Assembly: GCF_003634935.1 (NCBI RefSeq)
Contig: NZ_RBXO01000001.1
Coordinates: forward strand, 4,303,501 to 4,367,500
Length of the DNA: 64,000 bases
Source: Saccharothrix australiensis
Lineage (GTDB): Bacteria; Actinomycetota; Actinomycetes; Mycobacteriales; Pseudonocardiaceae
Direction: 5' to 3'
In this document: positions 23,628-33,300 of the stretch, one piece after another
How the letters are laid out: each line of letters opens with the position of its first letter
How positions within the stretch are numbered: position 1 is the stretch's first letter
Program-made: the position numbers and the translations under genes
Notes under the pieces: generated by a model
What the model saw: only the letters and a program-made list of their open reading frames with translations
What the model was told of the DNA's origin: nothing
Databases searched by the model: none

Positions 23628-25685
23628 TCACCGGTCGCGGGTGCTCCGGTACCGGTCGAGCAGGGCGACCACGTGCCCGCGCAGCACCTCGGGCGCCAGG
23701 CCGCCCGCCCACGCGGCGGGCCCGGCCCGCTCGCACTCGTCGATCATCGCGAGCAGCCGGCCGAACTCGTCCTCGCACGCGTCGGAACCCTCGCCCCACA
23801 ACAGGGTCACCAGCGCCAGCTGCGCGCTGACCGACTCGGCGTCCGGGCGGCCGAGCAGCTGCCCCCGCAGCCGGATCACCTCGCGGTAGCTCGCGCCGTC
23901 GCGCCCGCCGACACCCGCCTGCGCCCGCAGGTGCGCGACGTCGTGCAGGCACGCGATGGTCAGCGGGTCCTGCTCGCCCAGCCGCTCGCGGCAGCCCTCG
24001 GCGAGCGCGGCGAACTCGTCCAGCACCGCGAGCGACGGCTGCTGCTCCCACTTCAGCCAGGCCAGCTCGCGGCGCAGCGCCACCACCTCGGGGTGCCAGC
24101 GGCCGAGGTGGTGGCGGCGCACGTCGACGGCCGCCTCGAACTGGCCGGCGGACCGCGCGTACGCGCCGGTCAGCCGCGCGAACCGGGCGAGCCGGCAGGT
24201 GAGCTGGGTGGCCACCAGCTCCCAGGTCAGCGGCGACCGCAGCCCGCCCGCCTCCTGCCCCACCCTGGCGACCACGTGCTCGCAGTGCGGGCTGACGACC
24301 GCCCAGCAGGCCAGCTCCGCGGCCGTCGCGAAGGTCAGCCCCGAGGTGAGCCCGTCCAGCACCGCCAGGCACAGCGCCAGGTAGCCGGGCAGGTTCTCGC
24401 GCACGTCGGTCTGGTGGCGGTTGGCCTCCCGGATCACCGGGTGCAGCCGCACGCACTCGATCGTCGCCGTCTCCGAGCGCGGGTCGACGAACTCGGCGCG
24501 CTCCACCAGGCTCAGGGTGATCAGGCCGGCGACGGTCGCCTCCACGTCCTCCGCCGTGATGCCGTGGAACAGGTCCGTCTCGGCGAGCACCCGCGCGTCG
24601 AGCAGGAAGCACGGCACGGCGGCGGGCGCGAAGCAGGACAGCCAGCGCAGCATCCGCCGCGCCCACCGCAGGCCGCGGTCCTCCAGCAGGTCGAGCGACA
24701 GCTCCCAGGTCCGGTTGAGCAGCTGCCGCTCGTCGGCCTGCGCGCCGAGCCGGTGCAGCCGGTCGATCTCGGGGAACCGGTCGCGGAACACCTGCCCGTA
24801 CTCGTCGAAGTCGCGCGGCCGGCGCAGGCCCGGCACGCACGGTCTCTCCTGGACGGCGGTGAGGTAGCGGCCGGCGAGGTGCAGGGCGAGCGGCATGTGC
24901 CCCAGCCGCGCGGCGAGGTCGAGCGCCTGCGCCGAGGAACCCGCGCCCGGCGAGCCCGCGTTGAGCAGTTCCGCCGAGGCGGCCGGGCTCAGCGGGCGCA
25001 CCTCGTGCCGCACCGCGCCCGGTCCCCACGCCTCGCGGGAGTTCTCCCTGGTGGTGACGAGGATCGTGCCGCGCGAGCGGCCGGGCGCGCGGATCCAGCC
25101 GGTGCCGTCGCCCAGCGGGCCCCGCACCGCGAGCAGCCGCACGTCGTCGGCGTTGTCGATGATCAGCAGCCACGGTCCGGGCGCGTCCGCCAGCGTCCGG
25201 TTCAGCAGGTCGGGCGCGGACCGGTCGCCCGACCAGGCACGCAGCACGTCCTCCAGGTCCGCGCCCGCGTCCAGGGCGACCTCGCGGAGCCCGGCGACCA
25301 GGCCGGGCCCGGTGGACGCGTCCACCCACCACACCCGGAAGTCCGGGTCCTGCCGCCACAGCCGCCGGGCGACGCCCAGCGCGATCGCGGTCTTGCCGTA
25401 GCCGCCCGCGCCGTGCAGCACGACCAGCTCGCCCGCCGCGCCGGTCGCGGTGGCCACCAGGTCGGCCAGGATCGCGTCCCGCCCGTACAGCTCGGCGCCG
25501 AGCCTGCCGATCGGGGGTTTGATCGACACCAGGCCGGGCTGCGGCTCGCCGCTCGGCGCGCTGCCGTACGACACGCCGCCGTAGACGTTGCCCACCTGGA
25601 GCAGGGCGTGCGCGGCCGCGCCGGCTAAGGAGTTCACCACCGAAGGGCCGTCACCCCCCTCCCGGCCCGGATCTTCGACTAGCAC
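23628..25685 (-). CDS. Bacterial NLR: amyloid-like motif, NB-ARC ATPase, TPR-like repeats
   Basis: STAND signal-transduction ATPase of up to 685 residues. The P-loop is HGAGGYGKTA (91-100), Walker B PWLLIIDNAD (171-180) and sensor GTILVTTREN (206-215); the C-terminal half is helical and TPR-like. The short N-terminus, NSLAGAAAHALLQVGNVYGG (18-37) followed by VSYG, has the Gln-x-Gly-x-x-x-Gly-Gly-Val pattern of bacterial amyloid signalling motifs (BASS/RHIM-like) known on actinobacterial NLRs, where they seed a partner effector. No effector bearing the same motif is adjacent. GTG at 25637 or 25640 is an alternative start that would place the motif at the extreme N-terminus. A defence or regulated-death sensor is inferred. 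Confidence 0.82.
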   Translation of the reverse strand: MLVEDPGREGGDGPSVVNSLAGAAAHALLQVGNVYGGVSYGSAPSGEPQPGLVSIKPPIGRLGAELYGRDAILADLVATATGAAGELVVLHGAGGYGKTAIALGVARRLWRQDPDFRVWWVDASTGPGLVAGLREVALDAGADLEDVLRAWSGDRSAPDLLNRTLADAPGPWLLIIDNADDVRLLAVRGPLGDGTGWIRAPGRSRGTILVTTRENSREAWGPGAVRHEVRPLSPAASAELLNAGSPGAGSSAQALDLAARLGHMPLALHLAGRYLTAVQERPCVPGLRRPRDFDEYGQVFRDRFPEIDRLHRLGAQADERQLLNRTWELSLDLLEDRGLRWARRMLRWLSCFAPAAVPCFLLDARVLAETDLFHGITAEDVEATVAGLITLSLVERAEFVDPRSETATIECVRLHPVIREANRHQTDVRENLPGYLALCLAVLDGLTSGLTFATAAELACWAVVSPHCEHVVARVGQEAGGLRSPLTWELVATQLTCRLARFARLTGAYARSAGQFEAAVDVRRHHLGRWHPEVVALRRELAWLKWEQQPSLAVLDEFAALAEGCRERLGEQDPLTIACLHDVAHLRAQAGVGGRDGASYREVIRLRGQLLGRPDAESVSAQLALVTLLWGEGSDACEDEFGRLLAMIDECERAGPAAWAGGLAPEVLRGHVVALLDRYRSTRDR

Positions 25686-25729
25686 CCGATGTTCTCCCGC
25701 GGGTGTCGACGCAATGGGGTGACCAATGA

Positions 25730-25762
25730 TTCGCGGACGTTGACTGGTTCGCGGACGTTGAC
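25730..25762. promoter_or_regulatory. Direct repeat upstream of the NLR gene
   Basis: TTCGCGGACGTTGAC occurs twice, at 25730-25744 and 25748-25762, an 18-bp period. It lies 45-77 bp before the NLR start and could be a binding site for a direct-repeat-recognising regulator. Confidence 0.4.
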
Positions 25763-26183
25763 GGCAGGGATACTAGGGCAGGACCCGCGCGCCGCCGATA
25801 CCCTCGGAAAAGGGGAACAGCGGTAATTTCCGCAAATCTGCGGGACGATTCGCCGCCGCGGCGGCGAGGTCGCCGCACCTCATCGCGCTGAACGGCCCAC
25901 CGAGGCGGAATGCGGTCCCATCACAATCCACGCGCAAGACCACTCGAACGAGTGAACTCACACCAAGGTGGGGGCAAAAATAGCGCTCGGCCGAGCGCCG
26001 TCCGCTGTTCGTCGCGGTCGACGGAGGGTGCATATCCCCGGCGGACGACCGACGCGCCGACCCGCGCGGAAGTCCGGCACCAGCGGAAATCCAACCGTCG
26101 CGGAAATGCATGTGCAGGCGCACACCCGGATGCACGTTCAAACCGTCCCACCGATGATCTTCGGGACCCTCTTCTGGAATTTG

Positions 26184-26200
26184 ATGTGGAGACTCCACAT
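26184..26200. promoter_or_regulatory. Perfect 17-bp palindrome before the Fic gene
   Basis: ATGTGGAG-A-CTCCACAT, an uninterrupted 8-1-8 palindrome ending 17 bp before the ATG at 26218. This is an operator-grade sequence. Similar GGAGACTC or GGAGTCTC cores border two of the repeated elements flanking kdp (36661 and 41971). Confidence 0.65.
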
Positions 26201-26217
26201 GGGTCACCCTGCGGCCC

Positions 26218-27420
26218 ATGACGAACGCGCACGGCGGGTGGGTGGAACCCGCGAACCCGGCGACGCTGCCCGAGCCGCTGCGCGGGCTGCGCGTCTACCT
26301 GCCGAACCCGATGCCGGTCGACGCGCGGCTGCCCACCGGCACGCACCGCAACCTCGCCGAGGCCGAGCACGCGCTGGGCAGCCTCAACGAGAGCGCCGAG
26401 CGGGTCGCCGACCGGTCGATGCTGGTGCTGTGCGGCCAGATCCGCGACGCGCGCAGCTCCGGCGCGCTGGCCGGCCACGACGCCGACCTCGTGGAGGCCC
26501 TGCTGTTCCACCTGTGGGCCGCCCGCGCGGCAGGCGACGACGCCGCGGTCGCCGAGCTGCTCGCCAAGCACCCCGTCGGCCGGTTCGTCCTGGCGTCCGC
26601 GCACGGCACCGCCCGGCTGGCCGCCGGCGCGCCGGTCGACCCCCGGCTGCTCGGCGAGATCAGCGCCATCCTCACCGGCTCCGGTCCGCGCGACCACGAC
26701 ACGGGCCTGCGCCGCCACCAGGGCTGGTTCGGCGGCCGGACCGAGCGGGACGCCTACCTGCTCACCGTCCCGCCCGGCGAGCCGCTGCGCCGCGCGCTCG
26801 CCGAGTGGTCGGCCGCGCTGCGCGCGCCCAGCCCGCTGTCCCGCGTCGCCCGGATCGCGCTGTCGCACCTGCACCTCGAACTCGTCCAGCCCTACCCGGA
26901 GGCCAACGGGCACGTCGCCCGGCTGGCCAGCTCGCTGGAACTGGTGCGGACCGGCCTGCTCCGCGACCAGGTCCTGCCGATGTCGCACTGGCTGGACGCG
27001 CACCGCGCCGAGTACCACGAGCGGGTCAGGGCGGTGGTGCACGGCGGTCCCGTGCACGAGTGGATCGACTTCTTCGCCACGGGCCTGCGGACCGAGGCGC
27101 TGGCCCAGGTCCGGATGATCGACGAGCTGGCCGCCCTGCACCGCGCGCACCTCGCGCTCGCGCCGAGGCCGCTGAGCCTGCGCCGCGTCGCCGCCGACCT
27201 CGTCACGTCACCGGTGCTGACCCACCGGACGCTGGTCGAGCGGTACGGGATCACCATGAAGACCGCCACCCAGGTCACCGGGCGGCTCGTCCGGCTCGGC
27301 GTCCTCACCAGCCTGGAGGAGCGGGTGTACAACAAGGTCTTCGTGTGCCGGGCGGTGGTCCGGCTGCTGACCACCGAACGGCCGGTGGAGCGGGCCGCGC
27401 GCGACCAGGACGCGTTCTGA
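26218..27420 (+). CDS. Fic-fold protein with degenerate active site and C-terminal winged helix
   Basis: Protein of 400 residues with an N-terminal Fic_N-like segment, a Fic core and a C-terminal winged helix-turn-helix (about residues 320-375, VLTHRTLVERYGITMKTA). Fic enzymes transfer AMP or other phosphates to target proteins through HPFxxGNGRxxR. Here the motif reads QPYPEANGHVAR (224-235): the catalytic His is Gln, the first Gly is Ala and the phosphate-binding Arg is His. Catalysis by the classic mechanism is therefore unlikely. With its DNA-binding tail and the perfect palindrome upstream, it may act as a transcription factor controlling itself. Its stop is only 3 bp from the convergent TPR gene. 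Confidence 0.85.
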   Translation: MTNAHGGWVEPANPATLPEPLRGLRVYLPNPMPVDARLPTGTHRNLAEAEHALGSLNESAERVADRSMLVLCGQIRDARSSGALAGHDADLVEALLFHLWAARAAGDDAAVAELLAKHPVGRFVLASAHGTARLAAGAPVDPRLLGEISAILTGSGPRDHDTGLRRHQGWFGGRTERDAYLLTVPPGEPLRRALAEWSAALRAPSPLSRVARIALSHLHLELVQPYPEANGHVARLASSLELVRTGLLRDQVLPMSHWLDAHRAEYHERVRAVVHGGPVHEWIDFFATGLRTEALAQVRMIDELAALHRAHLALAPRPLSLRRVAADLVTSPVLTHRTLVERYGITMKTATQVTGRLVRLGVLTSLEERVYNKVFVCRAVVRLLTTERPVERAARDQDAF

Positions 27421-27423
27421 CCG

Positions 27424-28872
27424 TCAGCGGTCGGCAAGCCCCGCGCGCGTGCGGCGGACCCGGTCGGCGGCCTCGTCGTCCACGTCGACCAGCAGGCTCA
27501 GCGCCTCGTCCAGCCGCCGCAGCGCGACGCCGCGCTCGCCGAGCCGCCACAGCGCGCGCCCGAGGTGCTCCAGCACGCCGGCCCGCTCGACCGGTGACGT
27601 GCCGGGCAGCCCGTCGTAGAGGCGCATCGCCTGGTCCAGCCGCGCCGCGGCGGCGTCCGGGCGGTGGGAGGCCAGCAGCGTGGCGCCGGTGGCGGCCAGC
27701 GCGCGCGCCTCGCCGTGCCGGTCGCCCCGGTCGAGGTAGTCCGCCGCCAGCTCGCGGTAGCAGTCCAGCGCGAAGTGCGGGTGACCGGACCGGCGGTAGG
27801 TGCCCGCCCGCCGCCACAGCGCCGCCGCGATGCCGTCGGGCGCGCCGAGGCGGCGGCGTGCCCTGGACTCCCGGACGCCGTGCTGCTCGGCGGTGACGAA
27901 GTCGCCCGCGTCCGCGAACCACCGGGCGCTCAACGCCAGCAGGTCGGCCAGCGCTTCCGGTCTTCGGGCCTCGATCGCGGCCTCCGCGGCCCACCACGCC
28001 AGCTCGTGCCCCCAGGCCGGGTCGGCGTCGCCCGGCGGGAGCGACCAGAGGCGGGCGGCCAGCGCCACCGCGAGGTCGTGGCGGCCGGCCCTGGTGTTCG
28101 CCCGGACCGCGCCGCACAGCAGGGCGCGGTGGGCGGTCAGCCACGGTGCGACGCGGTCCGGGTGGGGGAACTCCACGGCGGGCAGGACCACGCCGGCCAC
28201 CTCGTAGGCGAAGTCGCACGGGGTGGGTACGGCGGCGCAGGGCGGGTACGCGAGGACGTCGCGACCGGCAGGGGCGTCCGGGTGGGCGTGGTGGTCCCGG
28301 TGGCCGGGTCCGGGCGGCCGGCCGGTGTCGTCCGGATCTCCGGTGCCGGTCGGGTCGCCGTCGGCCGTCGGCCGGCCGGGGCCGCCGGGGTTGGCCGGAC
28401 GGGCGGGGTCGGCGCGCGTGGTCGGGTCGGTGGCCCCCGCGAGGCGGGCCGGGTCCGGCGGCCGGGCGGGTGCCGACCGGCCGACCAGGTGACCGCAGGT
28501 GTCCAGGGTGACCAGGAAGTCCTCACCGATGCGGCGGGCCACCGCCGGCCCGTTGCCCGCGTGCGGGTCGGGCAGCGCGTCCGGCGCGGGCCGCAGGGCG
28601 AACCGGCCCTCGCCGGCGGGCAGCAGGCGCGCGGGGCTGTCGTCCAGCGGGACGCCGACGAGCCCGGCCACCACCTCGTCGGCCGCCCACAGGTCCACGT
28701 CCGCGCCGACCGCGAGCACGCGGACCGGCAGCACGCCCGCGCCGAGGACCCGGAAGCTGTGCAGCAGGTCGGCCCGGATCGCGGCACCGCCCGACGCTTG
28801 GCTCACCCGCAACAACTCCTCGACCCCCGACCGCCGTGCGCCCTCCCGTCGTCCGCGTGCGCCACTGATCAT
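27424..28872 (-). CDS. TPR protein with Pro/Gly/Asp-rich linker, unknown function
   Basis: Protein of 482 residues not matched to a named family. The N-terminal 130 residues form an unrecognised alpha/beta domain (FRVLGAGVLPVRVLAVGADV, WAADEVVAGLVGVPL). Residues about 130-200 are low-complexity (PDPARLAGATDPTTRADPAR and similar), probably an expanding linker. The C-terminal 280 residues are helical repeats of TPR type (ALDCYRELAADYLDRGDRHG, ERAGVLEHLGRALWRLGERG). It is convergent with the Fic-like gene with a 3-bp gap and shares no operon with it. A scaffold or regulator role is only a guess. Confidence 0.75.
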   Translation of the reverse strand: MISGARGRREGARRSGVEELLRVSQASGGAAIRADLLHSFRVLGAGVLPVRVLAVGADVDLWAADEVVAGLVGVPLDDSPARLLPAGEGRFALRPAPDALPDPHAGNGPAVARRIGEDFLVTLDTCGHLVGRSAPARPPDPARLAGATDPTTRADPARPANPGGPGRPTADGDPTGTGDPDDTGRPPGPGHRDHHAHPDAPAGRDVLAYPPCAAVPTPCDFAYEVAGVVLPAVEFPHPDRVAPWLTAHRALLCGAVRANTRAGRHDLAVALAARLWSLPPGDADPAWGHELAWWAAEAAIEARRPEALADLLALSARWFADAGDFVTAEQHGVRESRARRRLGAPDGIAAALWRRAGTYRRSGHPHFALDCYRELAADYLDRGDRHGEARALAATGATLLASHRPDAAAARLDQAMRLYDGLPGTSPVERAGVLEHLGRALWRLGERGVALRRLDEALSLLVDVDDEAADRVRRTRAGLADR

Positions 28873-28980
28873 GCAGTCTTCCGGCGGCGCGTGGTGGGCC
28901 GATCCGCCGCCCTTCCGGGGACCGCCACGCTGACCAGCGGTTCCGGGCGGGCGGGCGAGGTTCGCTCACCCCAACTTCAG

Positions 28981-29032
28981 CCATACGGGCTACCGCATAC
29001 GAGGGATGCGCCGATGCACACCGCCCGTACGG
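28981..29032. other. Nested inverted repeat upstream of the TPR gene
   Basis: CCATACGGGC (28981-28990) and GCCCGTACGG (29023-29032) pair at nine of ten positions; within them CGCAT and ATGCG form a second stem. It lies between the monooxygenase stop and the TPR gene start (both minus strand), so it may be a terminator for the former or an operator for the latter. Confidence 0.4.
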
Positions 29033-29093
29033 GTGAAGCATGCGGTGGCCTGGCCGGGACGACCGGCGCGACCACGACCGGCGGCCCACCCGG

Positions 29094-30320
29094 TCAGCGC
29101 GGGGCGCCCGCCTGCCCACCGGTGGGCCGACCGCCCCGAGCGGGTCCGGGCAGCGGGTAGTCCGGCAGGTCGGGGTCGGTGGCGAACCGGTCGGTCGTCT
29201 TCAGCAGCAGCGACACCAGCGGTCGGGAGTTGAACAGCCCGTTCCGCAGCCTGATCCGCGCCCGGCTGCGCGGCGCGAGGAACGGCCCGGCGTTGGCCCG
29301 GCGGGCGACCTTCGCCAGGCCGCGCAGCCGTTCACCGTACCGGCGGAACGCCGTCCGGTGGTCGCCGCCCGCCGCCTGCAGCTCACCGGCCAGCACGTAC
29401 GCGCCGACCACCGCCAGCCCGGTGCCGAACCCGGCGAGGGTGTTGCCGTACCCCGCGTCGCCGAGCAGCACGACCCGCCCCCTGGCGTACCGGTCGGTCT
29501 CGACGCGGCTGATCGAGTCGAGGTGGACCGAGGTGGTCCCGGCCAGCGCCGCCACCAGCTCCGGCAGCCGCCAGCCGCCGCCCGCGAACGCCGACCGCAG
29601 GACCTCGCGCTGCGCCACCGGGTCGTAGCGGTCGTAGGTCAGCGGGGCGGAGGCGAACACGAAGAACGCCGGTCCCGGACCGCCGACCACCGCCGTCCGG
29701 CCGGGCTCGCTGTACATCACCGCCTCCTCGCCGCCGAGGTCGCCGAGGCCACCGAAACCGCCGAGGTCGCCGAGGTCGGCCAGCGCGTAATAGTGCCCGA
29801 GGAACCGCACGTGCTCCTCCTCCGGCCCGAACACCAGCCGCCGCACCGCGGAGTGGATGCCGTCCGCGCCCACCACCAGGTCGAACGTGCGCTCCGCGCC
29901 GCGCTCGAAGGTGACGTGCACGCCCCCGGCGGTCTCGGTCAGCGACGTCACGGAGTCGCCGAACACGTACTCGCACGCGTGCGCCGTCCGCTCGTGCAGC
30001 AGCGCCGCCAGGTCGCCCCGCCGGATCTCGACGTCGCCGCCGGTGAACTCGCGGGGGATGACGGCCAGCCGCCGGCCGCGCCCGTCGACGACGGCCTGGT
30101 CGACCCCGCCGGTCCGGAGGGCGCGCACCTCGTCCAGCAGCCCCATCCGGGCGAGGACCCGGAGGTGCGTCGGACCCTTGAAGTCGACGGCCTGCCCGCC
30201 TGGACGCGGCGCGCACGCCTTCTCCACCACCGTGACGGCGCAGCCCAGCCGGTGCAGCCAGTGGGCGAGCGCGGGGCCGGCGATGCCCGCGCCGGAGATG
30301 AGGACCTCGGTGTTCTCCAT
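29094..30320 (-). CDS. FAD-dependent aromatic-type monooxygenase
   Basis: Flavoprotein monooxygenase of 408 residues (PHBH/TetX-like). It has the FAD Rossmann motif VLISGAGIAGPALAHWLHRLG at the N-terminus, the DG motif VVGADGIHSAVRR and the GD motif VVLLGDAGYGNTLAGFGTGLA. A Gly-rich insertion ADLGDLGGFGGLGDLGGEE (about 29730-29781) looks like a recent micro-repeat expansion in a surface loop. ATG at 30320 is the start; a GTG six bases earlier is possible. Substrate unknown; such enzymes hydroxylate phenols or polyketides, or inactivate antibiotics such as tetracyclines or rifamycins. The AfsR-like gene upstream on the same strand might control it. Confidence 0.88.
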   Translation of the reverse strand: MENTEVLISGAGIAGPALAHWLHRLGCAVTVVEKACAPRPGGQAVDFKGPTHLRVLARMGLLDEVRALRTGGVDQAVVDGRGRRLAVIPREFTGGDVEIRRGDLAALLHERTAHACEYVFGDSVTSLTETAGGVHVTFERGAERTFDLVVGADGIHSAVRRLVFGPEEEHVRFLGHYYALADLGDLGGFGGLGDLGGEEAVMYSEPGRTAVVGGPGPAFFVFASAPLTYDRYDPVAQREVLRSAFAGGGWRLPELVAALAGTTSVHLDSISRVETDRYARGRVVLLGDAGYGNTLAGFGTGLAVVGAYVLAGELQAAGGDHRTAFRRYGERLRGLAKVARRANAGPFLAPRSRARIRLRNGLFNSRPLVSLLLKTTDRFATDPDLPDYPLPGPARGGRPTGGQAGAPR

Positions 30321-30380
30321 GCCCACAGCGTCGGCAGGTCCGTCGACAACGCGCCGGCAGTCCGCTGACAGCCCGGACCG

Positions 30381-33300
30381 TCACAGCGCGGCGGCGGTCA
30401 GCGCCTGCTCGGCCGTCATCGCCGCGCCGCGCGCGTACGCCGCCCCGAACGCCTCCGCGCCGATCAGCTCGCGCGCACCCGCCGCCACCCGCGCCACGTC
30501 CGGGTCGCCCGCCTCGGCCGGACCGCGCAGCGCCACCGCCACGCCCAGCAACAACGCCGCCCGGTCGCCCTCACCCGCCGCCAGCGCCGCGCCCGCGCGC
30601 CCCTCCACGGCGGCGGCCAGTTCGACCGCCAGCACCGGGGTCCACACCACGGCCACCGCCCGGTCGTGCCGCCGCGCCGCCTCGGCGGCGTCACCCGCCG
30701 CCTCGGCCAGCCGACCCGCCGCGGTGAGCGCCCGCGCGGACATCCACTCCGCGCCGCCCTCCTCCGCGCGGGCGCGGTCGAGCAGGTCGGCGGCGGTCCG
30801 CAGGTCGCCGCGCAGCCGGGCGACCTCGCCGAGCCCCAGCAGCGCCTCGGCGGCGGGCCGCGCGAACAGCTCGGCGGCGCGCGTGAACGCCGCGTGCGCC
30901 GCCGCCAGGTCGCCCTGGCGGACCAGGCAGCGACCACGGTGGCAGTGCAGTTCCGCGCACTCCTCGGTCGCGCCGAGCTGCTCGTACAGGTCGAGCGCCG
31001 TCGCCCACCGCTCGTGGGCCGCCGCCCAGTCGCCGCGCCACCCCGCGATCCGGGCCAGCCAGTCCAGCGCCTGCGCCGCGCCCCACCGCTCGCCCAGCGC
31101 GCGGAACGCGTCCAGCGCCTCCCGCATCCCCCGCTCGCCGTCGGCGACCGCGCCGCCGAGCACGGCGAGCAGCGCGGAGCTGAGCAGGCCGAGCGCGGCG
31201 TTCCACGGGTCGTCGCCCGGCAGCCCGCCGAGGTCGGCCGCCCCGTCGTCGGGCGGACCGGCCGCCATGCCCCACAGCACCAGCCCGAACGGGTACCGCA
31301 CCTCCCCCGCCGCCACGAGCCGCCGCGCCCGGTCCCAGTGCGCGGGGGCCGGGCGCGGCCGGGCGTGCACGACGCAGCTGACGTACTCCTCCTCCAGCCC
31401 CGCCGGCACGTCCCCGTCGAGCAGCGCCGCAGCGGCCTCGCCCACCTGACCCCGCGTGCCGCTCAGCCACCAGTACGCGGCCAGCGACGCCACCAGGCGC
31501 ATCCCCGTACCGCGGTCCGCCCAGCGCAGCGCCGCCAGCAGGTTGTCGTGCTCCGCGGCCAGGCGCGCCAGCCACGTCAGCTGGTGCGCGCCGCGCAGGT
31601 GCGGGTCGGCGCGCCGGGCCAGCGCCAGGTGGTGCGCCACGTGCCTGCCCCTCAGCTCCGCCTCCTCGCCCGCCTCGGCCAGCCGCTCGGCGCAGAACAG
31701 TCGGATCGTGTCGAGCATCCGGTAGCGGCCGTCGACCACCCGCACCAGCGACCGGTCCACGAGGTCGGCCAGCACGTCCTCGTCCTCGCCGCACACCTCC
31801 GTCGCGGCGGCGGCCGTCGCACCGCCGACGAACACGGAGAACCGCCGCGCCAGCACGCGTTCCCGTGCGCCGAGCAGGTCCCAGCTCCAGGCGATGACCG
31901 CGTGCAGCGTGCGGTGGCGCTCGGCCGCCGTGCGGTCGCCCCGCGACAGCAGCCGGAACCGCCCGTGCCCGGCGAGGCGTCCGGCGATCTCCGCCGCCGT
32001 GAACTGGCGCAACCGGGCGGCGGCCAGCTCGATGGCCAGCGGCAGCCCGTCCAGCGCGGCGCACACCTCCACCACCGCGCCGACCGTGTCGTGGTCGACG
32101 GCGAACCCCGGCCGCACCGCCGCCGCGCGGTCGGCGAACAGGCGCACGGCGGGGCTCTCCAGCGCCTCCGCAGGCGACCGGTCCGGCGCGGCGGTCGGCA
32201 GCGGTTCGAGCGGCAGCAGCGCCTCGCCGGTCAGGCCGAGCGGCTCGCGGCTGGTGGCGAGCACGCGGAGCCGGGGGCACCGGCCCAGCACGGCGCGGAC
32301 CAGCGCGGCGACGTCGGCGACGACGTGCTCGCAGTTGTCCAGCACCAGCAGCGGCTCCCGGTCCAGCGCGGCGACCAGCCGCTCCACCGGGTCGACCGCG
32401 TCCGCCCGGAACCCCGACCCGCGCAGCCCGAGCGCGGCGAGCACCGCGGACGGCACCGCGTCGCCGGTCCCCACCGCCGACAGGTCGGCGAAGCAGGCGT
32501 CGCGGCCGGCGGTGAACTCGATCGCGAGCCGCGTCTTGCCCGTGCCACCCGGCCCGACCACCGTGACCAGCCGCGCCCGCTCGGCGGCCAGGCGCGCCAG
32601 CTCGTCGGCGCGCCCGACGAAGCTGGTGAGCTGGGCGGGCGGACGGCGGCGGGCGGGCGGCGCGGGCTGCTCGGCCCGCAGCACGGCCAGGTGGGCGGCG
32701 GCCAGGCCGGGCGCGGGTCCGACGCCCAGCTCGTCGGCCAGCAGCCGCCGCGCCCGGTCGAACTCGGCGAGCGCCTCGGCCGTGCGCCCGTCCGCGTGCA
32801 GCGCGCGGACCAACTGCTCGCGGAACCGCTCCCGCAGCGGGTGCCGCTCCACCAGGGCGCGTAGCCGGGGCACCGGGCTCTCACCGGACGCCGCCAACTC
32901 GGCGTCGACCAGGTCCTCGGTCGCCGCCAGCCGCAACTCCTCCAGCCGCGCGACCTCGGCCGCGCCGTGCGGCAGGTCCGCCACCGCCGCCCCGCGCCAC
33001 AGCGCCAGGGCCTCCCGCAGCACGCCCGCCGCCTCGGCGGCCCGCCCGGCCGAGAGCAGCCGCCGCCCGTCCCGCGCGAGCCGTTCGAACACGTGCGCGT
33101 CGACGTCCTCGGGTTCGACGGCGATCCGGTACCCGTCGCCGACGAACCCGACCAGCCCACCCAGCGCCCGGCGCAGCCGCGACACCTGCGCCTGCACGGC
33201 GTTCGCGGCCCCGGCGGGCGGGTCGTCGCCGTACTGGCCGGCGATCAAGCGCGCCAGGGGCACCACGCGGTTCGGGGTGGCCAGCAGCATCACCAGCACC

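Larger units (their letters stand above)
25686..26217. other. Divergent control region between NLR and Fic genes
   Basis: 530 bp with no supported gene, less GC-rich in 25900-26200. Contains an 18-bp-period direct repeat (25730-25762) near the NLR start and a perfect 17-bp palindrome (26184-26200) near the Fic start; the two divergent promoters must lie here. Confidence 0.6.

Noticed and set aside
25773..26219. 148-residue minus-strand frame over the NLR/Fic control region
   Set aside because: It spans the perfect palindrome and the AT-richer promoter region and has no recognisable domain.
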